A stretch of DNA of 64,000 nt from an uncultured Pelagibacteraceae bacterium (GTDB taxonomy: Bacteria > Pseudomonadota > Alphaproteobacteria > Pelagibacterales > Pelagibacteraceae). A program made the translations under genes and the position numbers. A model generated the notes under the pieces. That model searched no databases and was not told the origin of the DNA. It saw only the letters and a list, made by a program, of their open reading frames with translations. This document shows, piece after piece, positions 1 to 10,402 of the stretch (its first letter is position 1; every line of letters starts with the position of its first letter). Location: contig CACKBU010000005.1 in the NCBI GenBank assembly GCA_902598485.1, positions 1 through 64,000 on the forward strand, in the 5' to 3' direction.

Positions 1-1152
1 GTTACATACAAATTGAGATTATTGCCATCTGGAATAGTTAGAAAAGGTAAAATATCTATTATTGGCAACGGAGTTGTCGTAGATCCATGGGCTTTATTAG
101 AGGAAATAGAAGAAATAAAATCTAAAGGGGTAGAAGTAAATGTAAATAATTTTATTATTTCGGAGTCCGCAAATTTAATTTTGCCTTTTCATAGAGAAAT
201 GGATGAGATTAGAGAGGATGCAGCAGGAAAAAGCAAAATAGGAACTACACGACGTGGAATTGGACCAGCATATGAAGATAAAGTTGGAAGAAGATCTATA
301 AGAGTTATGGATCTAAGATCTGAAAAAAATTTAGATCAAAGACTCAACTCTGTACTAGTTCATCATAATGCAATTAGAAAAGGCCTAGGGAAAAAAATTT
401 TTGAAAAAGATCAGCTTAAATCTGATTTGCTTAAAATAGCACCCAAAATATTAGAATTTTCTCAGCCAGTTTGGCTAAAGATTGATCAATTTAAAAAACA
501 AAAAAAGAGAATTTTATTCGAAGGAGCACAAGGTATTTTACTTGATGTAGATCATGGAACTTATCCTTTTGTAACCTCATCTAATACTGTTGCTTCAAGT
601 GCTGCAACAGGAACTGGTTGTGGTCCTAATTCGATAAATTATGTTCTTGGAATTACAAAAGCTTACACAACAAGAGTTGGAGAAGGCCCTTTTCCAACAG
701 AGTTAACAGATGATATCGGTGAAATTTTAGGAACACGTGGAAAAGAATTTGGAACTGTTACAAGTAGAAAAAGAAGATGCGGATGGTTTGATGGTGTTTT
801 AGTGAGACAAACTATTAAAGTTTCAGGGATTGATGGTATCGCTTTAACAAAATTAGATGTACTTGATGAATTAGATGAAATTAAAATGTGTGTTGCTTAC
901 GATCTTAATGGCGAAAGATTAGATTATCTACCCGCTGCTGTAGAAGACCAGATAAAAATAAAACCAATTTATGAAACTTTTCCAGGTTGGAAAGTTTCTA
1001 CAAGTGGAGTCAAAAATATGGACTCATTACCTGAAAATGCAAAAAAATATATTTTTGCTGTTGAAGATTTTATTGGTGCAAAAGTTTCAAGTATCTCAAC
1101 TAGTCCAGAAAGAGATGATACTATTTTAATTGAAAACCCTTTCGAAGTTTAG
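1..1152 (+). CDS. purA: Adenylosuccinate synthetase (5' end beyond window)
   Basis: Joins IMP and aspartate with GTP to give adenylosuccinate, the first committed step to AMP. The reading frame is open from base 1 (V-T-Y-K-L precedes the first possible start at 13), so the gene enters from the left and about the first 50 residues, including the GDEGKGK loop, are missing. The visible 383 codons carry the family blocks [20 protein letters not shown]...[26 protein letters not shown] and the C-terminal guanine-binding [10 protein letters not shown]. The last four bases overlap the convergent rpoH stop. The TTG at 13 should not be taken as a start. Confidence 0.97.
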   Translation, partial: VTYKLRLLPSGIVRKGKISIIGNGVVVDPWALLEEIEEIKSKGVEVNVNNFIISESANLILPFHREMDEIREDAAGKSKIGTTRRGIGPAYEDKVGRRSIRVMDLRSEKNLDQRLNSVLVHHNAIRKGLGKKIFEKDQLKSDLLKIAPKILEFSQPVWLKIDQFKKQKKRILFEGAQGILLDVDHGTYPFVTSSNTVASSAATGTGCGPNSINYVLGITKAYTTRVGEGPFPTELTDDIGEILGTRGKEFGTVTSRKRRCGWFDGVLVRQTIKVSGIDGIALTKLDVLDELDEIKMCVAYDLNGERLDYLPAAVEDQIKIKPIYETFPGWKVSTSGVKNMDSLPENAKKYIFAVEDFIGAKVSSISTSPERDDTILIENPFEV

Positions 1153-2042
1153 TTTGCGGGTAAAAGATTTTTTGATTTGGCTAATAGAAGCATATGCTTT
1201 TGGAGTTTTTCAAATGCTTTATTTTCTATTTGTCTAACTCTTTCTCTACTAATCTTATATTTTTTACTTAAATCTTCTAGTGTAGTTGGGTCGTCATTTA
1301 GTCTTCTTGAGTATAGAATTTCTCTTTCTCTATCGTTAAGAACTTTAATAGAGTCTTTCAATAAATCTTTTCTTTGCTCCATCTCCTCGTGGTGAGCAAA
1401 TTTTAAATCATGATCAAGTTCTTTATCAACCAACCAGTCTTGCCATTCATCGCCATCTTCCCCAACTTGAGCATTTAGCGAGAACTCTTTTCCAGAAAGT
1501 CTTCTATTCATAGAAACGACTTCTTCTTTACTTACATCGAGCTTATTAGCTATATGATCAACGTGTTCATCTCTTAAATCTCCCTCAGTTTCTGGAGAAA
1601 TTTGATTTTTAATTTTCTTTAAATTAAAAAATAATTTTTTTTGAGCAGTAGTAGTTCCAATTTTGACAAGGCTCCAAGATCTTAAAATATATTCTTGAAT
1701 AGAAGCCTTAATCCACCACATTGCATAAGTTGCCAATCTAAAACCTTTTTCTGGTTCAAATTTCTTGACAGCTTGCATAAGACCTACATTTCCCTCTGAA
1801 ATCATTTCATTAATAGGCAAACCATATCCTTTGTAGCCCATAGCAATCTTTGCAACTAATCTTAAATGACTAGTAACTAGTTTTTCTGCAGCTTTAATAT
1901 TACCAGTCGTTTTCCAATTTTTTGCTAGCATATATTCTTCTTCTGCAGCTAACATCGGAAATTTTTTAATCTGCTCTAAATATGCAGATAGTCCACCTTC
2001 ATTAGAAAGGGTTGGCAGATTGTTACTCATTATTGTGCTCAT
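1149..2042 (-). CDS. rpoH: RNA polymerase sigma-32 factor
   Basis: Heat-shock type alternative sigma factor that directs core polymerase to chaperone and protease promoters. At 297 aa it has the family's normal length. Region 2 includes a core-binding and -10 recognition segment ([18 protein letters not shown], about 104-120), followed by the RpoH-specific box [11 protein letters not shown] at about 134-144, which separates it from RpoD. The region 4 helix-turn-helix ([17 protein letters not shown]) is near the C-terminus. It lies 41 bp downstream of the rluD-like gene on the same strand, so they may be cotranscribed. A second ATG 12 bp inside the call (2030) is an alternative start. Confidence 0.95.
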   Translation of the reverse strand: MSTIMSNNLPTLSNEGGLSAYLEQIKKFPMLAAEEEYMLAKNWKTTGNIKAAEKLVTSHLRLVAKIAMGYKGYGLPINEMISEGNVGLMQAVKKFEPEKGFRLATYAMWWIKASIQEYILRSWSLVKIGTTTAQKKLFFNLKKIKNQISPETEGDLRDEHVDHIANKLDVSKEEVVSMNRRLSGKEFSLNAQVGEDGDEWQDWLVDKELDHDLKFAHHEEMEQRKDLLKDSIKVLNDREREILYSRRLNDDPTTLEDLSKKYKISRERVRQIENKAFEKLQKHMLLLAKSKNLLPAN

Positions 2043-2083
2043 AAAGGTGTTTATTTAATTAATTATATCTAATTTTCAATAAT

Positions 2084-3064
2084 TTATTCTTCAGTGTTTC
2101 TAAGCATTTTTAGAATATTATTTAGATCTTGTGGCAAAAGTGAGGAAAAAATCATCTCTTTCTTAGTTCGTGGATGTATAAATCCTAAAGTTTTTGCATG
2201 CAGAAATTGTCTACTTAATTTAGTAATTGAATTTTGGATATCTAAATCAATATTTTTTAACTTTTTATATTTTTTTTTATATTTGTCATCTCCAACTAGG
2301 CTATTACCTTTATAATTCATATGAACTCTTATCTGATGTGTTCTTCCTGTTTCTAATTTACATTCAACTAAACTTAAGGTTGGTGTTTTCTGATTTTCAA
2401 AAATTTCAAGTGTTTTATAATTTGTTATAGCTTTCTTACCTTTAGAACTACTAACTTCCATAAGTTGTCTATTTTTTGAACTACGAGTTATAAATGTCTC
2501 AATTCTTCCTGAGGAGGGTCTTAATTTTCCCCATATTAAAAGTTGGTACTCTCTTATAATTGTATGATCACTAAATTGTTTTGATAAATTTTCATGAGTT
2601 TCATTGTTTTTTGCAATTACAACTAAACCTGATGTGTTTTTATCAATTCTATGAACAATACCAGGTCTTAACTCGTCACCTATATTTGATAAAGAGTCCT
2701 TGTCATAATGCATCAATGCATTAACAATTGTCTTGTCATAATTTCCAGCTCCTGGATGCATGATTATTCCGGCAGGTTTATTAATTACTAATAGATCATC
2801 ATCTTCATGTATTATTTCTAATTTAAATTCGTAAGGTTTAAGGGATGCTATTTCAGGCTCTGGAATCTTAAGATTTATAGTATCACCAACCGAGACTTTT
2901 TTTGACGGACTTTTAATTATTTCATTGTTTAGTGTTAACTTTTCTTTTAAAATTAAATTTTTAATCCTAGTTCTACTAATTAATTCCTCTCTTTTGTTAA
3001 TTAAAACATCAACCCTTAAATTCTTCTCATTCTCTTTGACTATAAAATTAATGTTTTTTTCCAT
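2084..3064 (-). CDS. rluD: RluD-family 23S rRNA pseudouridine synthase
   Basis: Isomerises uridines to pseudouridine, probably in helix 69 of 23S rRNA if it is a true RluD; RluC-like specificity cannot be excluded by eye. The 326 aa contain an N-terminal S4 RNA-binding domain (about 15-65) and a catalytic domain with INKPAG (95-100) and the RluA-family active-site block HRIDKNTSG, catalytic Asp141. The GRTHQIRVH block follows near residue 240. The order RluD-like then rpoH is one I associate with alphaproteobacteria. The start is 23 bp from the oppositely oriented tRNA gene. Confidence 0.9.
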   Translation of the reverse strand: MEKNINFIVKENEKNLRVDVLINKREELISRTRIKNLILKEKLTLNNEIIKSPSKKVSVGDTINLKIPEPEIASLKPYEFKLEIIHEDDDLLVINKPAGIIMHPGAGNYDKTIVNALMHYDKDSLSNIGDELRPGIVHRIDKNTSGLVVIAKNNETHENLSKQFSDHTIIREYQLLIWGKLRPSSGRIETFITRSSKNRQLMEVSSSKGKKAITNYKTLEIFENQKTPTLSLVECKLETGRTHQIRVHMNYKGNSLVGDDKYKKKYKKLKNIDLDIQNSITKLSRQFLHAKTLGFIHPRTKKEMIFSSLLPQDLNNILKMLRNTEE

Positions 3065-3087
3065 AAAATATAATATTAATACTATAT

Positions 3088-3164
3088 GCGCTTGTAGCTC
3101 AACTGGATAGAGCGCCTGACTTCGGATCAGGAGGTTCTGGGTTCGACTCCTAGCAGGCGCACCA
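3088..3164 (+). tRNA. tRNA-Arg (anticodon UCG)
   Basis: A 77-nt cloverleaf with encoded CCA. Acceptor GCGCTTG pairs with CAGGCGC (one G-U), the D arm is GCTC/GAGC, the anticodon stem CCTGA/TCAGG encloses loop CTTCGGA with anticodon TCG at 3122-3124, and the T arm is CTGGG/CCTAG around TTCGACT. UCG reads CGA and, by wobble, other CGN arginine codons. A perfect TATAAT at 3069-3074 lies 14 bp upstream and is a good -10 element, though I see no convincing -35. Confidence 0.96.
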
Positions 3165-3166
3165 AT

Positions 3167-3958
3167 TTACTCTCCCATGTTTATCAAAGTTCCTTTTTCT
3201 CTTGCTTTATCGAAAGAGTAATAAAATACGGATATTGATAAAATTAAATAAAACCCATTAAGATAGACTGCATTTATTATATTTTCATAATTGACTGTTC
3301 CATTAACTAAAATATTTCTAGTCTCCTCAAAAATATATACTAATGGCAATGCGAAAGCGATTGATTGGAAGATTCCTGGCAGTGTTTCAACTGGATAGTA
3401 TATACAGCCAAAAGGTGCTAACAAAAACATGGTAGACCATGCAATATTTTCAAAAGATGGACCAAATCTTAATAATCCTGCTGACACAAGTAGACCAAGC
3501 GTAATTCCAAATAAATATAAACTTAAGAAAAGAAAAGCCAAAGGAAGACCAAGTTTTAACAATGAAATTCCAAACAATGGAGAAGTCAACAATATTGCTG
3601 GTATTAAACCAATTAAAGCTCTAATTAAAGCTGTTAAAACTAAAGAGATAATTATCTCACTAATTTTCATAGGAGCAATAAATAGGTTTGTAAAGTTTCT
3701 GCTCCAAATTTCCTCCAAAAATAACATATTAAAGCCAATACTGGTTCTAAATAAAAAATCATAAAGAATTGCACATGAAAGAATAACTCCTACCGCACCA
3801 CTGTAGTAAGTGCTATGAGCTGCAAAAAAATTAGAAATAAATCCCCAGAGAGTAATTTGAATTGAAGGCCAATAAATTAAATCTAATATTCTTGGAAATG
3901 ATCTAGTTATTAAATAAAAGTGTCTTAAAAAAAGACCATAAATTCTCATTAAATTCAT
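3167..3958 (-). CDS. ABC-2 type exporter permease
   Basis: Membrane subunit of an ABC exporter, 263 aa with about six hydrophobic segments (near 25-50, 55-80, 98-122, 130-155, 165-190 and 230-248). The layout, with a short cytoplasmic N-terminus and a late periplasmic turn rich in Pro/Gly (PFGCIYYPVETLP), is that of the ABC-2 family seen in NodJ/YadH-like exporters. It follows its ATPase by 2 bp on the minus strand and ends 2 bp beyond the tRNA-Arg gene. The substrate cannot be read from sequence; polysaccharide, lipid or drug export are all possible. Confidence 0.85.
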   Translation of the reverse strand: MNLMRIYGLFLRHFYLITRSFPRILDLIYWPSIQITLWGFISNFFAAHSTYYSGAVGVILSCAILYDFLFRTSIGFNMLFLEEIWSRNFTNLFIAPMKISEIIISLVLTALIRALIGLIPAILLTSPLFGISLLKLGLPLAFLFLSLYLFGITLGLLVSAGLLRFGPSFENIAWSTMFLLAPFGCIYYPVETLPGIFQSIAFALPLVYIFEETRNILVNGTVNYENIINAVYLNGFYLILSISVFYYSFDKAREKGTLINMGE

Positions 3959-3960
3959 TT

Positions 3961-4683
3961 TTATTTTCTCGCAATTTCTAAAAATACTTCTTCTAAATTT
4001 CTTCTTCCATACTTTGTTATTAACTCTTCAGGAGTTCCTCTATCCACTATTAAACCATCTTTCATCATTAAAACAGAACTACATAATCTTTTTACTTCTT
4101 CCATATTATGAGAGGCAAGCAAAACTGATATTTTTTTTTCCTTTTTGTATTCTTCTAAAAACGATCTTACAAAATCACCAGTTTCAGGATCTAATGAGGC
4201 AGTGGGTTCATCCAACAAAAGTACCGTTGGATCATTTATTAAAGCTTTAGCAAGACTTACCCTGTTTTTTTGTCCAGAAGAAAGTTCTCCTGTAATTTTG
4301 TTTAAAAGGTCTTTTAATCTAAGTTTATTTGCAAGGTGATCTATTCGGTCATTTAAATTTTGAATATTATATAATTTTCCATAAACAATTAAATTTTGTT
4401 TAACTTTAAGTTTTTTAGGTAATTCAATATATGGTGAAATAAAATTCATTTTGTGAAGAAGTGAGATTTTGTTTTTTTCAATATTTTCTCCGTTGATTAA
4501 AACCTCACCACTACTTGGTTTTAATAATCCTAAAATCATTCCAATAGTTGTAGTTTTTCCACATCCATTAGGTCCCAATAGACCAACCATTTCATTTTCA
4601 TTAATTTTAAAATTTATATTAGTTACTGCTACTTTATCTTTATATTTTTTTGATAGATTTATTACTTCAATAGAATTTGTCAT
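3961..4683 (-). CDS. ABC exporter ATP-binding protein
   Basis: Energises the adjacent ABC-2 permease. At 240 aa it is one nucleotide-binding domain: Walker A GPNGCGKTT (37-45), a signature LSSGQ (134-138), Walker B VLLLDEP (154-160), then TASLD and the switch His192 in LLASHNMEE. The ABC-2 type ATPase (NodI/CcmA/DrrA-like) assignment fits the partner. Its ATG overlaps the stop of the upstream Sua5 gene by one base, so tsaC, ATPase and permease probably form one minus-strand transcript. Confidence 0.9.
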   Translation of the reverse strand: MTNSIEVINLSKKYKDKVAVTNINFKINENEMVGLLGPNGCGKTTTIGMILGLLKPSSGEVLINGENIEKNKISLLHKMNFISPYIELPKKLKVKQNLIVYGKLYNIQNLNDRIDHLANKLRLKDLLNKITGELSSGQKNRVSLAKALINDPTVLLLDEPTASLDPETGDFVRSFLEEYKKEKKISVLLASHNMEEVKRLCSSVLMMKDGLIVDRGTPEELITKYGRRNLEEVFLEIARK

Positions 4684-5615
4684 TAATATTTAGAGGCTCT
4701 CTTTAATCTATCATTAATTGTTTTGCCAAGACCTTTGTTTGTTATCTTTTCGACTGCAATCTTTTTATAACCATCGTTTTTAATTTTTCTTAAAGTTGAA
4801 TATAAATTCTTTGCAGCTTCATCTATATTTTTCATTTTGGATAAATAATAATAGTTTTTTAATTTTGATTTTCTTTTTTTAATTAATAAATAAGCCTCAT
4901 CTTTTTTTGGTTTTTTAACATTAACTCTTAAAGGTATACCAGGTGAGTAATGCAGTGGAAATAAACCAGGTGATAATTTTTTTTTTGAATTTGTATTAAT
5001 TAATAATTTTTTTTTTAAAACATTTTCAATTTTTTTAGTATCTAGGCCCCCATATCTTAAAAGTGATGGTTTTTCTAAAAGATTTAATATTGTGGACTCA
5101 ACTCCAATTTTACTTTTTCCTCCATTTAAAATATATTTAATTTTTGAACCAAATTCTTCTTTTACATCAGATGGTTTAACCGAGCTTAATCTTGATGATA
5201 TATTTGCACTAGGCGCGGCTACTGGATAATCTAAATTTTTTAATAAATTTCTGAACAATTTATGTTTAGGAAAACGTACAGCAATACTTTTTTTATTATT
5301 GGTGACAAATTTAGATATTTTTGAGTTATTTTTTAATTTCAATACATAAGTTATTGGACCTGGAGAAAATTTTTTGTAAAGTTTTACTAAATTATCATTG
5401 ATGTCACAGTCCTCCCTAAGTCTTTGAATATTATAATAATGGACAATAAGTGGATTGTTTAAAGGTCTTTTTTTAAGACTAAATATTTTCTTAACAGCAT
5501 TATTTGAGTACGCGTTTGCAGCTAGTCCATAAACAGTTTCTGTTGGTACTGCAACACAATGATTATTATCTAAATATTTTTTTGCTTTTTTGATATTTGA
5601 TTGAATAGATTTCAT
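4683..5615 (-). CDS. tsaC: Threonylcarbamoyl-AMP synthase (Sua5 type)
   Basis: Makes L-threonylcarbamoyl-AMP from threonine, bicarbonate and ATP, the donor for t6A37 in tRNAs that read ANN codons. The YrdC domain shows PTETVYGLAANA (24-35), the KKRPLNNPL basic motif (about 48-56), and the later block PSANIS. At 310 aa it is the long Sua5/YwlC form: a C-terminal Sua5 domain begins at about 210 after LSPGLFPLHYSPG, unlike the short E. coli TsaC. It is unusually Lys-rich, matching local A+T bias. First gene of a minus-strand tsaC-ABC unit, divergent from xseB. Confidence 0.9.
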   Translation of the reverse strand: MKSIQSNIKKAKKYLDNNHCVAVPTETVYGLAANAYSNNAVKKIFSLKKRPLNNPLIVHYYNIQRLREDCDINDNLVKLYKKFSPGPITYVLKLKNNSKISKFVTNNKKSIAVRFPKHKLFRNLLKNLDYPVAAPSANISSRLSSVKPSDVKEEFGSKIKYILNGGKSKIGVESTILNLLEKPSLLRYGGLDTKKIENVLKKKLLINTNSKKKLSPGLFPLHYSPGIPLRVNVKKPKKDEAYLLIKKRKSKLKNYYYLSKMKNIDEAAKNLYSTLRKIKNDGYKKIAVEKITNKGLGKTINDRLKRASKY

Positions 5616-5635
5616 GTATTAATAATTATTATTAT

Positions 5636-5884
5636 ATGAAAGATAAAATATTACCACTTGATTATGATCACTGCTCAGTTGAGGAGCTTACAGAAAAAGC
5701 AAATAAGATTATAGAGTCTCTAGAGAAGGAAAACGATTTAAATAATTCAGTTGACAGTTATCAAGAACTTTTAAAATTAAATAATATTATTGAAAAGAAA
5801 TTTCATAAAAATTTTAAATCTATTGGAGAAGAGACAAATAAAAAGATTAAAGAGATAACTAAAAAAAATGAAAAAACAGCTTAA
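5636..5884 (+). CDS. xseB: Exodeoxyribonuclease VII small subunit
   Basis: Small subunit of ExoVII, which degrades single-stranded DNA into short acid-soluble oligonucleotides. The 82-aa protein is an all-helical hairpin with the expected pattern SVEELTEKANKIIESLEKEN...SVDSYQELLKLNNIIEKKF, although the usual GE(x)PLEES turn is degenerate (NDLNNSVDS). Position is strong support: xseB directly before ispA and dxs is a widely conserved arrangement. The gene overlaps ispA by 17 bp. The large subunit xseA is not in this window. Confidence 0.8.
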   Translation: MKDKILPLDYDHCSVEELTEKANKIIESLEKENDLNNSVDSYQELLKLNNIIEKKFHKNFKSIGEETNKKIKEITKKNEKTA

Positions 5885-6740
5885 TAAAATAGCTAAAGAT
5901 ACAAATATATTTCTTAAAAAATATATTAATTCACAGAAATATTCTCAGTTAATGTCACCCATGAAATATGGTTTATTTCCAGGTGGAAAAAAAATAAGAT
6001 CTAAAATCTTAATTGACTTAGGGTCATTATTTTCAATTGATTATAAAACATTGATAATAGTTGGGTCAGCTGTTGAATGTATTCATGCTTATTCACTTAT
6101 TCATGACGATCTTCCTTGCATGGATGATGATAAAATAAGAAGGGGAAAGCCTTCAACTCATATTAAATTTGGTGAGTCTACAGCAGTTCTAGCAGGAAAT
6201 TCATTACTAACTTTAGCATTTGAAATTTTATCAAGTCCCAAATTGAAATTAAATGAAAAGATAAAAATTAACTTAATCAAAAAATTATCAGAATGTTCAG
6301 GTCATTTAGGAATAGCTGGTGGTCAATATTTAGATTTGAGCTATGAGAAAAAGAAAATATCAAGGAATAAAATATTAGATATGGAAATAAAGAAAACAGG
6401 AATGTTATTTAGTTTTTGTTGTGCGGCTCCAGCAATAATAAAAAAAAAAAAAACCCGAGAAATTAAATTTTTTGAAAATATTGGATCAAAAATTGGTCTT
6501 TTATTCCAAATAGCTGATGATTTAATTGATTTGAAAAGCAAATCTAAGGAAGCTGGGAAAAAAACAGGAAAAGATAAAAAAAAAGGTAAGGCAACACTTA
6601 TAAATTTAATAGGCTATGATGACTCAATTAAGTATTGTGATAAGATAATAAAAGATATTAATAAGAATTTAAGAAAGTATGGTTTAAAATCTGAAAAAAT
6701 AAATGAAACATTGGACTATATATTGAATAGAAAAAAATGA
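5868..6740 (+). CDS. ispA: Farnesyl/geranyl diphosphate synthase
   Basis: Condenses DMAPP/GPP with IPP to make short-chain prenyl diphosphates. The first aspartate-rich motif DDLPCMDDD is at 80-88, and the second, ADDLID, at 216-221. Length of 290 aa is normal for IspA. The start lies inside xseB and the TGA overlaps the dxs ATG (ATGA), so the three genes should be translationally coupled. A run of 14 adenines at 6440-6453 encodes four lysines (192-195) and is a plausible slippage site; the frame as given is intact. Confidence 0.93.
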   Translation: MKKQLNKIAKDTNIFLKKYINSQKYSQLMSPMKYGLFPGGKKIRSKILIDLGSLFSIDYKTLIIVGSAVECIHAYSLIHDDLPCMDDDKIRRGKPSTHIKFGESTAVLAGNSLLTLAFEILSSPKLKLNEKIKINLIKKLSECSGHLGIAGGQYLDLSYEKKKISRNKILDMEIKKTGMLFSFCCAAPAIIKKKKTREIKFFENIGSKIGLLFQIADDLIDLKSKSKEAGKKTGKDKKKGKATLINLIGYDDSIKYCDKIIKDINKNLRKYGLKSEKINETLDYILNRKK

Positions 6741-8653
6741 AAAAAAATTATCAATTTTTAAATGATATCAACTTTCCATCTGATTTAAGAAAAGTTTCTG
6801 AAGATAATTTACAAAAAGTAGCAGATGAGGTGAGGGAGGAAATGATAAGTGCTGTTTCAGAAACAGGAGGTCACCTTGGTGCTGGTTTAGGAGTAGTTGA
6901 ATTGACAGTCGCACTTCATTATGTTTTTGACACACCAAATGATAAATTAATATGGGATGTTGGTCATCAATCTTACCCTCATAAAATTTTAACTGGAAGA
7001 AAAGATAAGATTAGAACTTTACGACAGGGTGATGGTTTATCAGGTTTTACAAAAAGATCTGAAAGTGAGTATGACCCATTTGGAGCAGCCCACAGTTCAA
7101 CATCTATTTCATCAGCATTAGGAATTGCTGAGGCAAATAAATTAGAAAACAAGTCTTCTAATGTAATAGCCGTCATAGGCGATGGAGCAATTAGTGCAGG
7201 TATGGCTTACGAAGCTATGAATAATGCTGGAGCATCTAAGACAAAAATGATTGTTATTTTAAATGATAACGACATGTCAATTGCAAAACCAGTTGGAGCA
7301 ATGAGAACTTACTTGGCAAAATTATTTACGGGTAAAATATATTTTAGTCTTAGGGAAACTTTAAAATTAATTACATCTGCATTTTCAAAAAGATTTAGTG
7401 CCAAAGCAGGGAAAGCAGAGGATTTTTTTCGTTCAGCAGTTACTGGAGGTACATTGTTTAGTTCACTTGGTTTTTATTATGCTGGTCCTATAGATGGTCA
7501 TGATTTATCAAGCCTAGTTCCAATTTTAAAAAACGCAAAAGAATCAAGACATGAGGGTCCTATAATGATTCATATCAAAACTCAAAAAGGAAAAGGTTAT
7601 TCTTATGCAGAAAAAGCAAATGACCATTATCATGGAGTGTCAAAATTTAATGTTGAGACTGGCGAACAAGTAAAGAGTAAATCAAATCTTCCAGCTTATA
7701 CAAAAGTATTTGCAAACACGTTAGTAAAACATGCCAAAAAAGACAGCAAAATTGTAGGAATAACAGCAGCGATGCCAGGAGGGACTGGCATGGATGTTTT
7801 TGGCAAGGAGTTTCCAAATAGAATGTTTGATGTAGGAATAGCAGAACAACATGCCGTAACTTTTGCAGCCGGTCTAGCAACCGAAGGATACAAACCTTAT
7901 GCTGCAATTTATTCTACATTTTTACAGAGAGCATATGATCAAGTTGTTCACGATGTTGCCATACAAAGTTTACCAGTTAGATTTGCGATAGATAGAGCAG
8001 GATTAGTTGGTGCTGATGGATCAACACATGCTGGTTCATTTGATATAACTTATTTATCAACTTTGCCTAACTTTGTAGTAATGGCAGCAAGTGACGAAGC
8101 TGAACTAGTTAAGATGATTAATACTTCAGTAGATATAAATGACAGACCTTCTGCAATCAGATATCCAAGAGGAACTGGAGTAGGTGTTGATCTCCCATCA
8201 ATAGATGAAAAAATTGAAATTGGTAAAGGTAGAGTCCTTCAACAAGGGACACAAGCTTGTCTATTAAACCTCGGAACTCGACTTGAAGAGTGCAAGTTAG
8301 CCGTAGAGGAATTAAAGGCAAAAGGAGTTTCAACAACTTTGATAGATGCTAGATTTGCAAAGCCTTTAGACGAGGAACTTATACTAAAATCTGCTAAGGA
8401 ACATGAGCTTATGATAACTGTTGAAGAAGGATCTATAGGTGGTTTCGGTTCTCATGTTAAAAATTTATTAGCTGAAAGAGGAGTATTTGACAAAGGTTTA
8501 AAATTTAGATCAATGACTTTACCAGATGCATTTATTGAACAAGATGATCCAAAAAAAATGTACGATAAAGCTGGATTAAACAGTTCTCAAATTTCTAAGA
8601 AAATTGCTGATATTTTGTTTCAAAAGGAGACAATAAGAGTTGTGAAAAATTAA
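6737..8653 (+). CDS. dxs: 1-deoxy-D-xylulose-5-phosphate synthase
   Basis: Thiamine-diphosphate enzyme that joins pyruvate and glyceraldehyde-3-phosphate, the entry step of the MEP isoprenoid pathway. The 638 aa contain [12 protein letters not shown] (41-52), the ThDP/Mg motif GDGAISAG (148-155) with NDNDMSI (176-182), and the transketolase-like VGIAEQHAV block around 365-373, with the C-terminal transketolase domain after 480. Placed after ispA with a 4-bp ATGA overlap, it supplies IPP/DMAPP for the two prenyl synthases in this window. Confidence 0.96.
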   Translation: MKKNYQFLNDINFPSDLRKVSEDNLQKVADEVREEMISAVSETGGHLGAGLGVVELTVALHYVFDTPNDKLIWDVGHQSYPHKILTGRKDKIRTLRQGDGLSGFTKRSESEYDPFGAAHSSTSISSALGIAEANKLENKSSNVIAVIGDGAISAGMAYEAMNNAGASKTKMIVILNDNDMSIAKPVGAMRTYLAKLFTGKIYFSLRETLKLITSAFSKRFSAKAGKAEDFFRSAVTGGTLFSSLGFYYAGPIDGHDLSSLVPILKNAKESRHEGPIMIHIKTQKGKGYSYAEKANDHYHGVSKFNVETGEQVKSKSNLPAYTKVFANTLVKHAKKDSKIVGITAAMPGGTGMDVFGKEFPNRMFDVGIAEQHAVTFAAGLATEGYKPYAAIYSTFLQRAYDQVVHDVAIQSLPVRFAIDRAGLVGADGSTHAGSFDITYLSTLPNFVVMAASDEAELVKMINTSVDINDRPSAIRYPRGTGVGVDLPSIDEKIEIGKGRVLQQGTQACLLNLGTRLEECKLAVEELKAKGVSTTLIDARFAKPLDEELILKSAKEHELMITVEEGSIGGFGSHVKNLLAERGVFDKGLKFRSMTLPDAFIEQDDPKKMYDKAGLNSSQISKKIADILFQKETIRVVKN

Positions 8654-8659
8654 TTTAAA

Positions 8660-9742
8660 CTAACTACACTGGGCTTTATTCATTAAGTAGTGGTCAAGTA
8701 AAACACAGTTCATCATTGCTTCACCAATTGGAACAGCTCTAATTCCAACACAAGGATCGTGTCTACCTTTAACAGATATTGAAGTATTTTTTCCAAATTT
8801 ATTTATAGTTTTTCTACTAGTTAAAATTGACGATGTTGGTTTGACAGCAAAAGATGCAATAATTTCTTGTCCTGTAGAAATTCCACCAAGAATTCCACCC
8901 GCTTTATTTGAATTGAATTTTAACTTATTTCCTTTTGAAGAAATTTCATCTGAATTTTGTTCTCCACTTAATTGTGCTGAGTTCATTCCTGCACCAATAT
9001 TTACACCTTTAACTGCATTAATACTCATTAGACCTGAAGCTATGTCAGTATCCAATTTTGAATAAATTGGAGCACCTAAACCAACTGGGATACCTCTTGC
9101 TCTTATTTCAATCACTGCTCCACATGAGGATCCTGATTTTCTTACACCAAGTAAATATTTTTCCCATAATTTAATCATTGATTTATCAGGACAAAAAAAT
9201 GGATTTCTTGAAATTACTTTATCGTTCCATTGATTTGTATCACATCCAATAATTCCTAGCTGAGTTACAGCACCAATTACTTTAAATTTTTTACCTAATT
9301 TTTTTTGAAGTACTACTTTTGCTATTGCGCCAGCCGCAACTCGTGCTGCAGTTTCTCTAGCAGAGGATCTGCCACCACCTCTATAGTCTCTAATTCCATA
9401 TTTTTTAAAATAAGTAAAATCTGCATGACCCGGTCTGAACTTATCTTTAATATTACTATAATCTTTGGATCTCATATCTTTATTGTAGATAATGAGAGAA
9501 ATAGGTGTTCCTGTAGTTTTACCCTCAAATACACCTGACAATATTTGAACTTTATCATCCTCTTTTCGCTGAGTTGTAAATTTAGATTGTCCTGGTTTTC
9601 TTTTATCTAATTCTATTTGAATATCTTGCTCTTTAAGATTTATGTTTGGAGGACAACCATCAACAATACAACCAATTGCAGGCCCATGAGACTCTCCCCA
9701 AGTTGTGAAACGAAATAGCTTTCCAAAAGTATTAAATGACAT
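8660..9742 (-). CDS. aroC: Chorismate synthase
   Basis: Converts 5-enolpyruvylshikimate-3-phosphate to chorismate with reduced FMN, the last common step of aromatic amino acid synthesis. The 360-aa protein begins with the hallmark [20 protein letters not shown], carries the second signature [18 protein letters not shown], and ends with [17 protein letters not shown]. No truncation. It is convergent with dxs (6 bp between stops) and divergent from pdxH with 33 bp between starts, so any promoters there must be compact. Confidence 0.96.
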   Translation of the reverse strand: MSFNTFGKLFRFTTWGESHGPAIGCIVDGCPPNINLKEQDIQIELDKRKPGQSKFTTQRKEDDKVQILSGVFEGKTTGTPISLIIYNKDMRSKDYSNIKDKFRPGHADFTYFKKYGIRDYRGGGRSSARETAARVAAGAIAKVVLQKKLGKKFKVIGAVTQLGIIGCDTNQWNDKVISRNPFFCPDKSMIKLWEKYLLGVRKSGSSCGAVIEIRARGIPVGLGAPIYSKLDTDIASGLMSINAVKGVNIGAGMNSAQLSGEQNSDEISSKGNKLKFNSNKAGGILGGISTGQEIIASFAVKPTSSILTSRKTINKFGKNTSISVKGRHDPCVGIRAVPIGEAMMNCVLLDHYLMNKAQCS

Positions 9743-9775
9743 TATTTATATTATATAGATTATTTTGTTTAAATT

Positions 9776-10402
9776 ATGAATCAAAAAAACTCTTTAGGTC
9801 TTAATAGTTGCTTTCTTGATATAGACGATCCAATTCAATTATTTCATGAATGGATGGAGGAAGCAAAGAAAACTGAGCCAAATGATCCAAACGCTGTTGC
9901 TTTGGCCACGTCAAATAAAAATAATATTCCTTCAGCAAGAATGGTTTTACTTAAAGATTTCAACATAGATGGATTTGTATTTTATACAAATTTAAATAGT
10001 CAAAAAGGGAATGAATTAAAAGAAAATCCATATGCTGCGATGTGTTTCCATTGGAAAAGTCTCCTTAGACAAATAAGAATTAATGGAAAGGTGTCATTAG
10101 TTTCTGATCAGGTTGCAGACCAATATTATTCATCTAGAGCGTATGAAAGTCGAATAGGAGCATGGGCTTCTAAGCAAAGTGAAGAATTAAATTCGCGAGA
10201 ACAATTGTTAAAATCGATACAAGATTATAAAAAAAAATATAGCAACAAATCAGATGTACCAAGACCAAGTCACTGGTCTGGATGGATTTTATCTCCGGAT
10301 AGTATTGAATTTTGGCTAGATGGTGAGAACAGAATCCACGAGAGATTAAAATACGAGAAAGATAACTCCGGAAACTGGATAAAGTCTTTGCTAAGTCCTT
10401 AA
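9776..10402 (+). CDS. pdxH: Pyridoxamine 5'-phosphate oxidase
   Basis: FMN oxidase that makes pyridoxal 5'-phosphate from PNP or PMP. The 208 aa match the family's usual length and blocks: PNAVALATS near 38, SARMVLLKDF (53-62), FYTNLNSQKGNEL with the FMN-phosphate binding region, FHWKSLLRQIRI, and the C-terminal PSHWSGW...EFWLDGENRIHER. Its stop overlaps the convergent prenyl synthase stop by 4 bp. Confidence 0.94.
   Translation: MNQKNSLGLNSCFLDIDDPIQLFHEWMEEAKKTEPNDPNAVALATSNKNNIPSARMVLLKDFNIDGFVFYTNLNSQKGNELKENPYAAMCFHWKSLLRQIRINGKVSLVSDQVADQYYSSRAYESRIGAWASKQSEELNSREQLLKSIQDYKKKYSNKSDVPRPSHWSGWILSPDSIEFWLDGENRIHERLKYEKDNSGNWIKSLLSP

Noticed and set aside
13..15. TTG at 13 as start of purA
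   Set aside because: The frame is open to base 1 and the conserved N-terminal third of the enzyme is missing, so this is a window-edge truncation.
3429..3764. 111-codon plus-strand frame opposite the ABC-2 permease
   Set aside because: Antisense to a permease with clear TM pattern; no recognisable domain.
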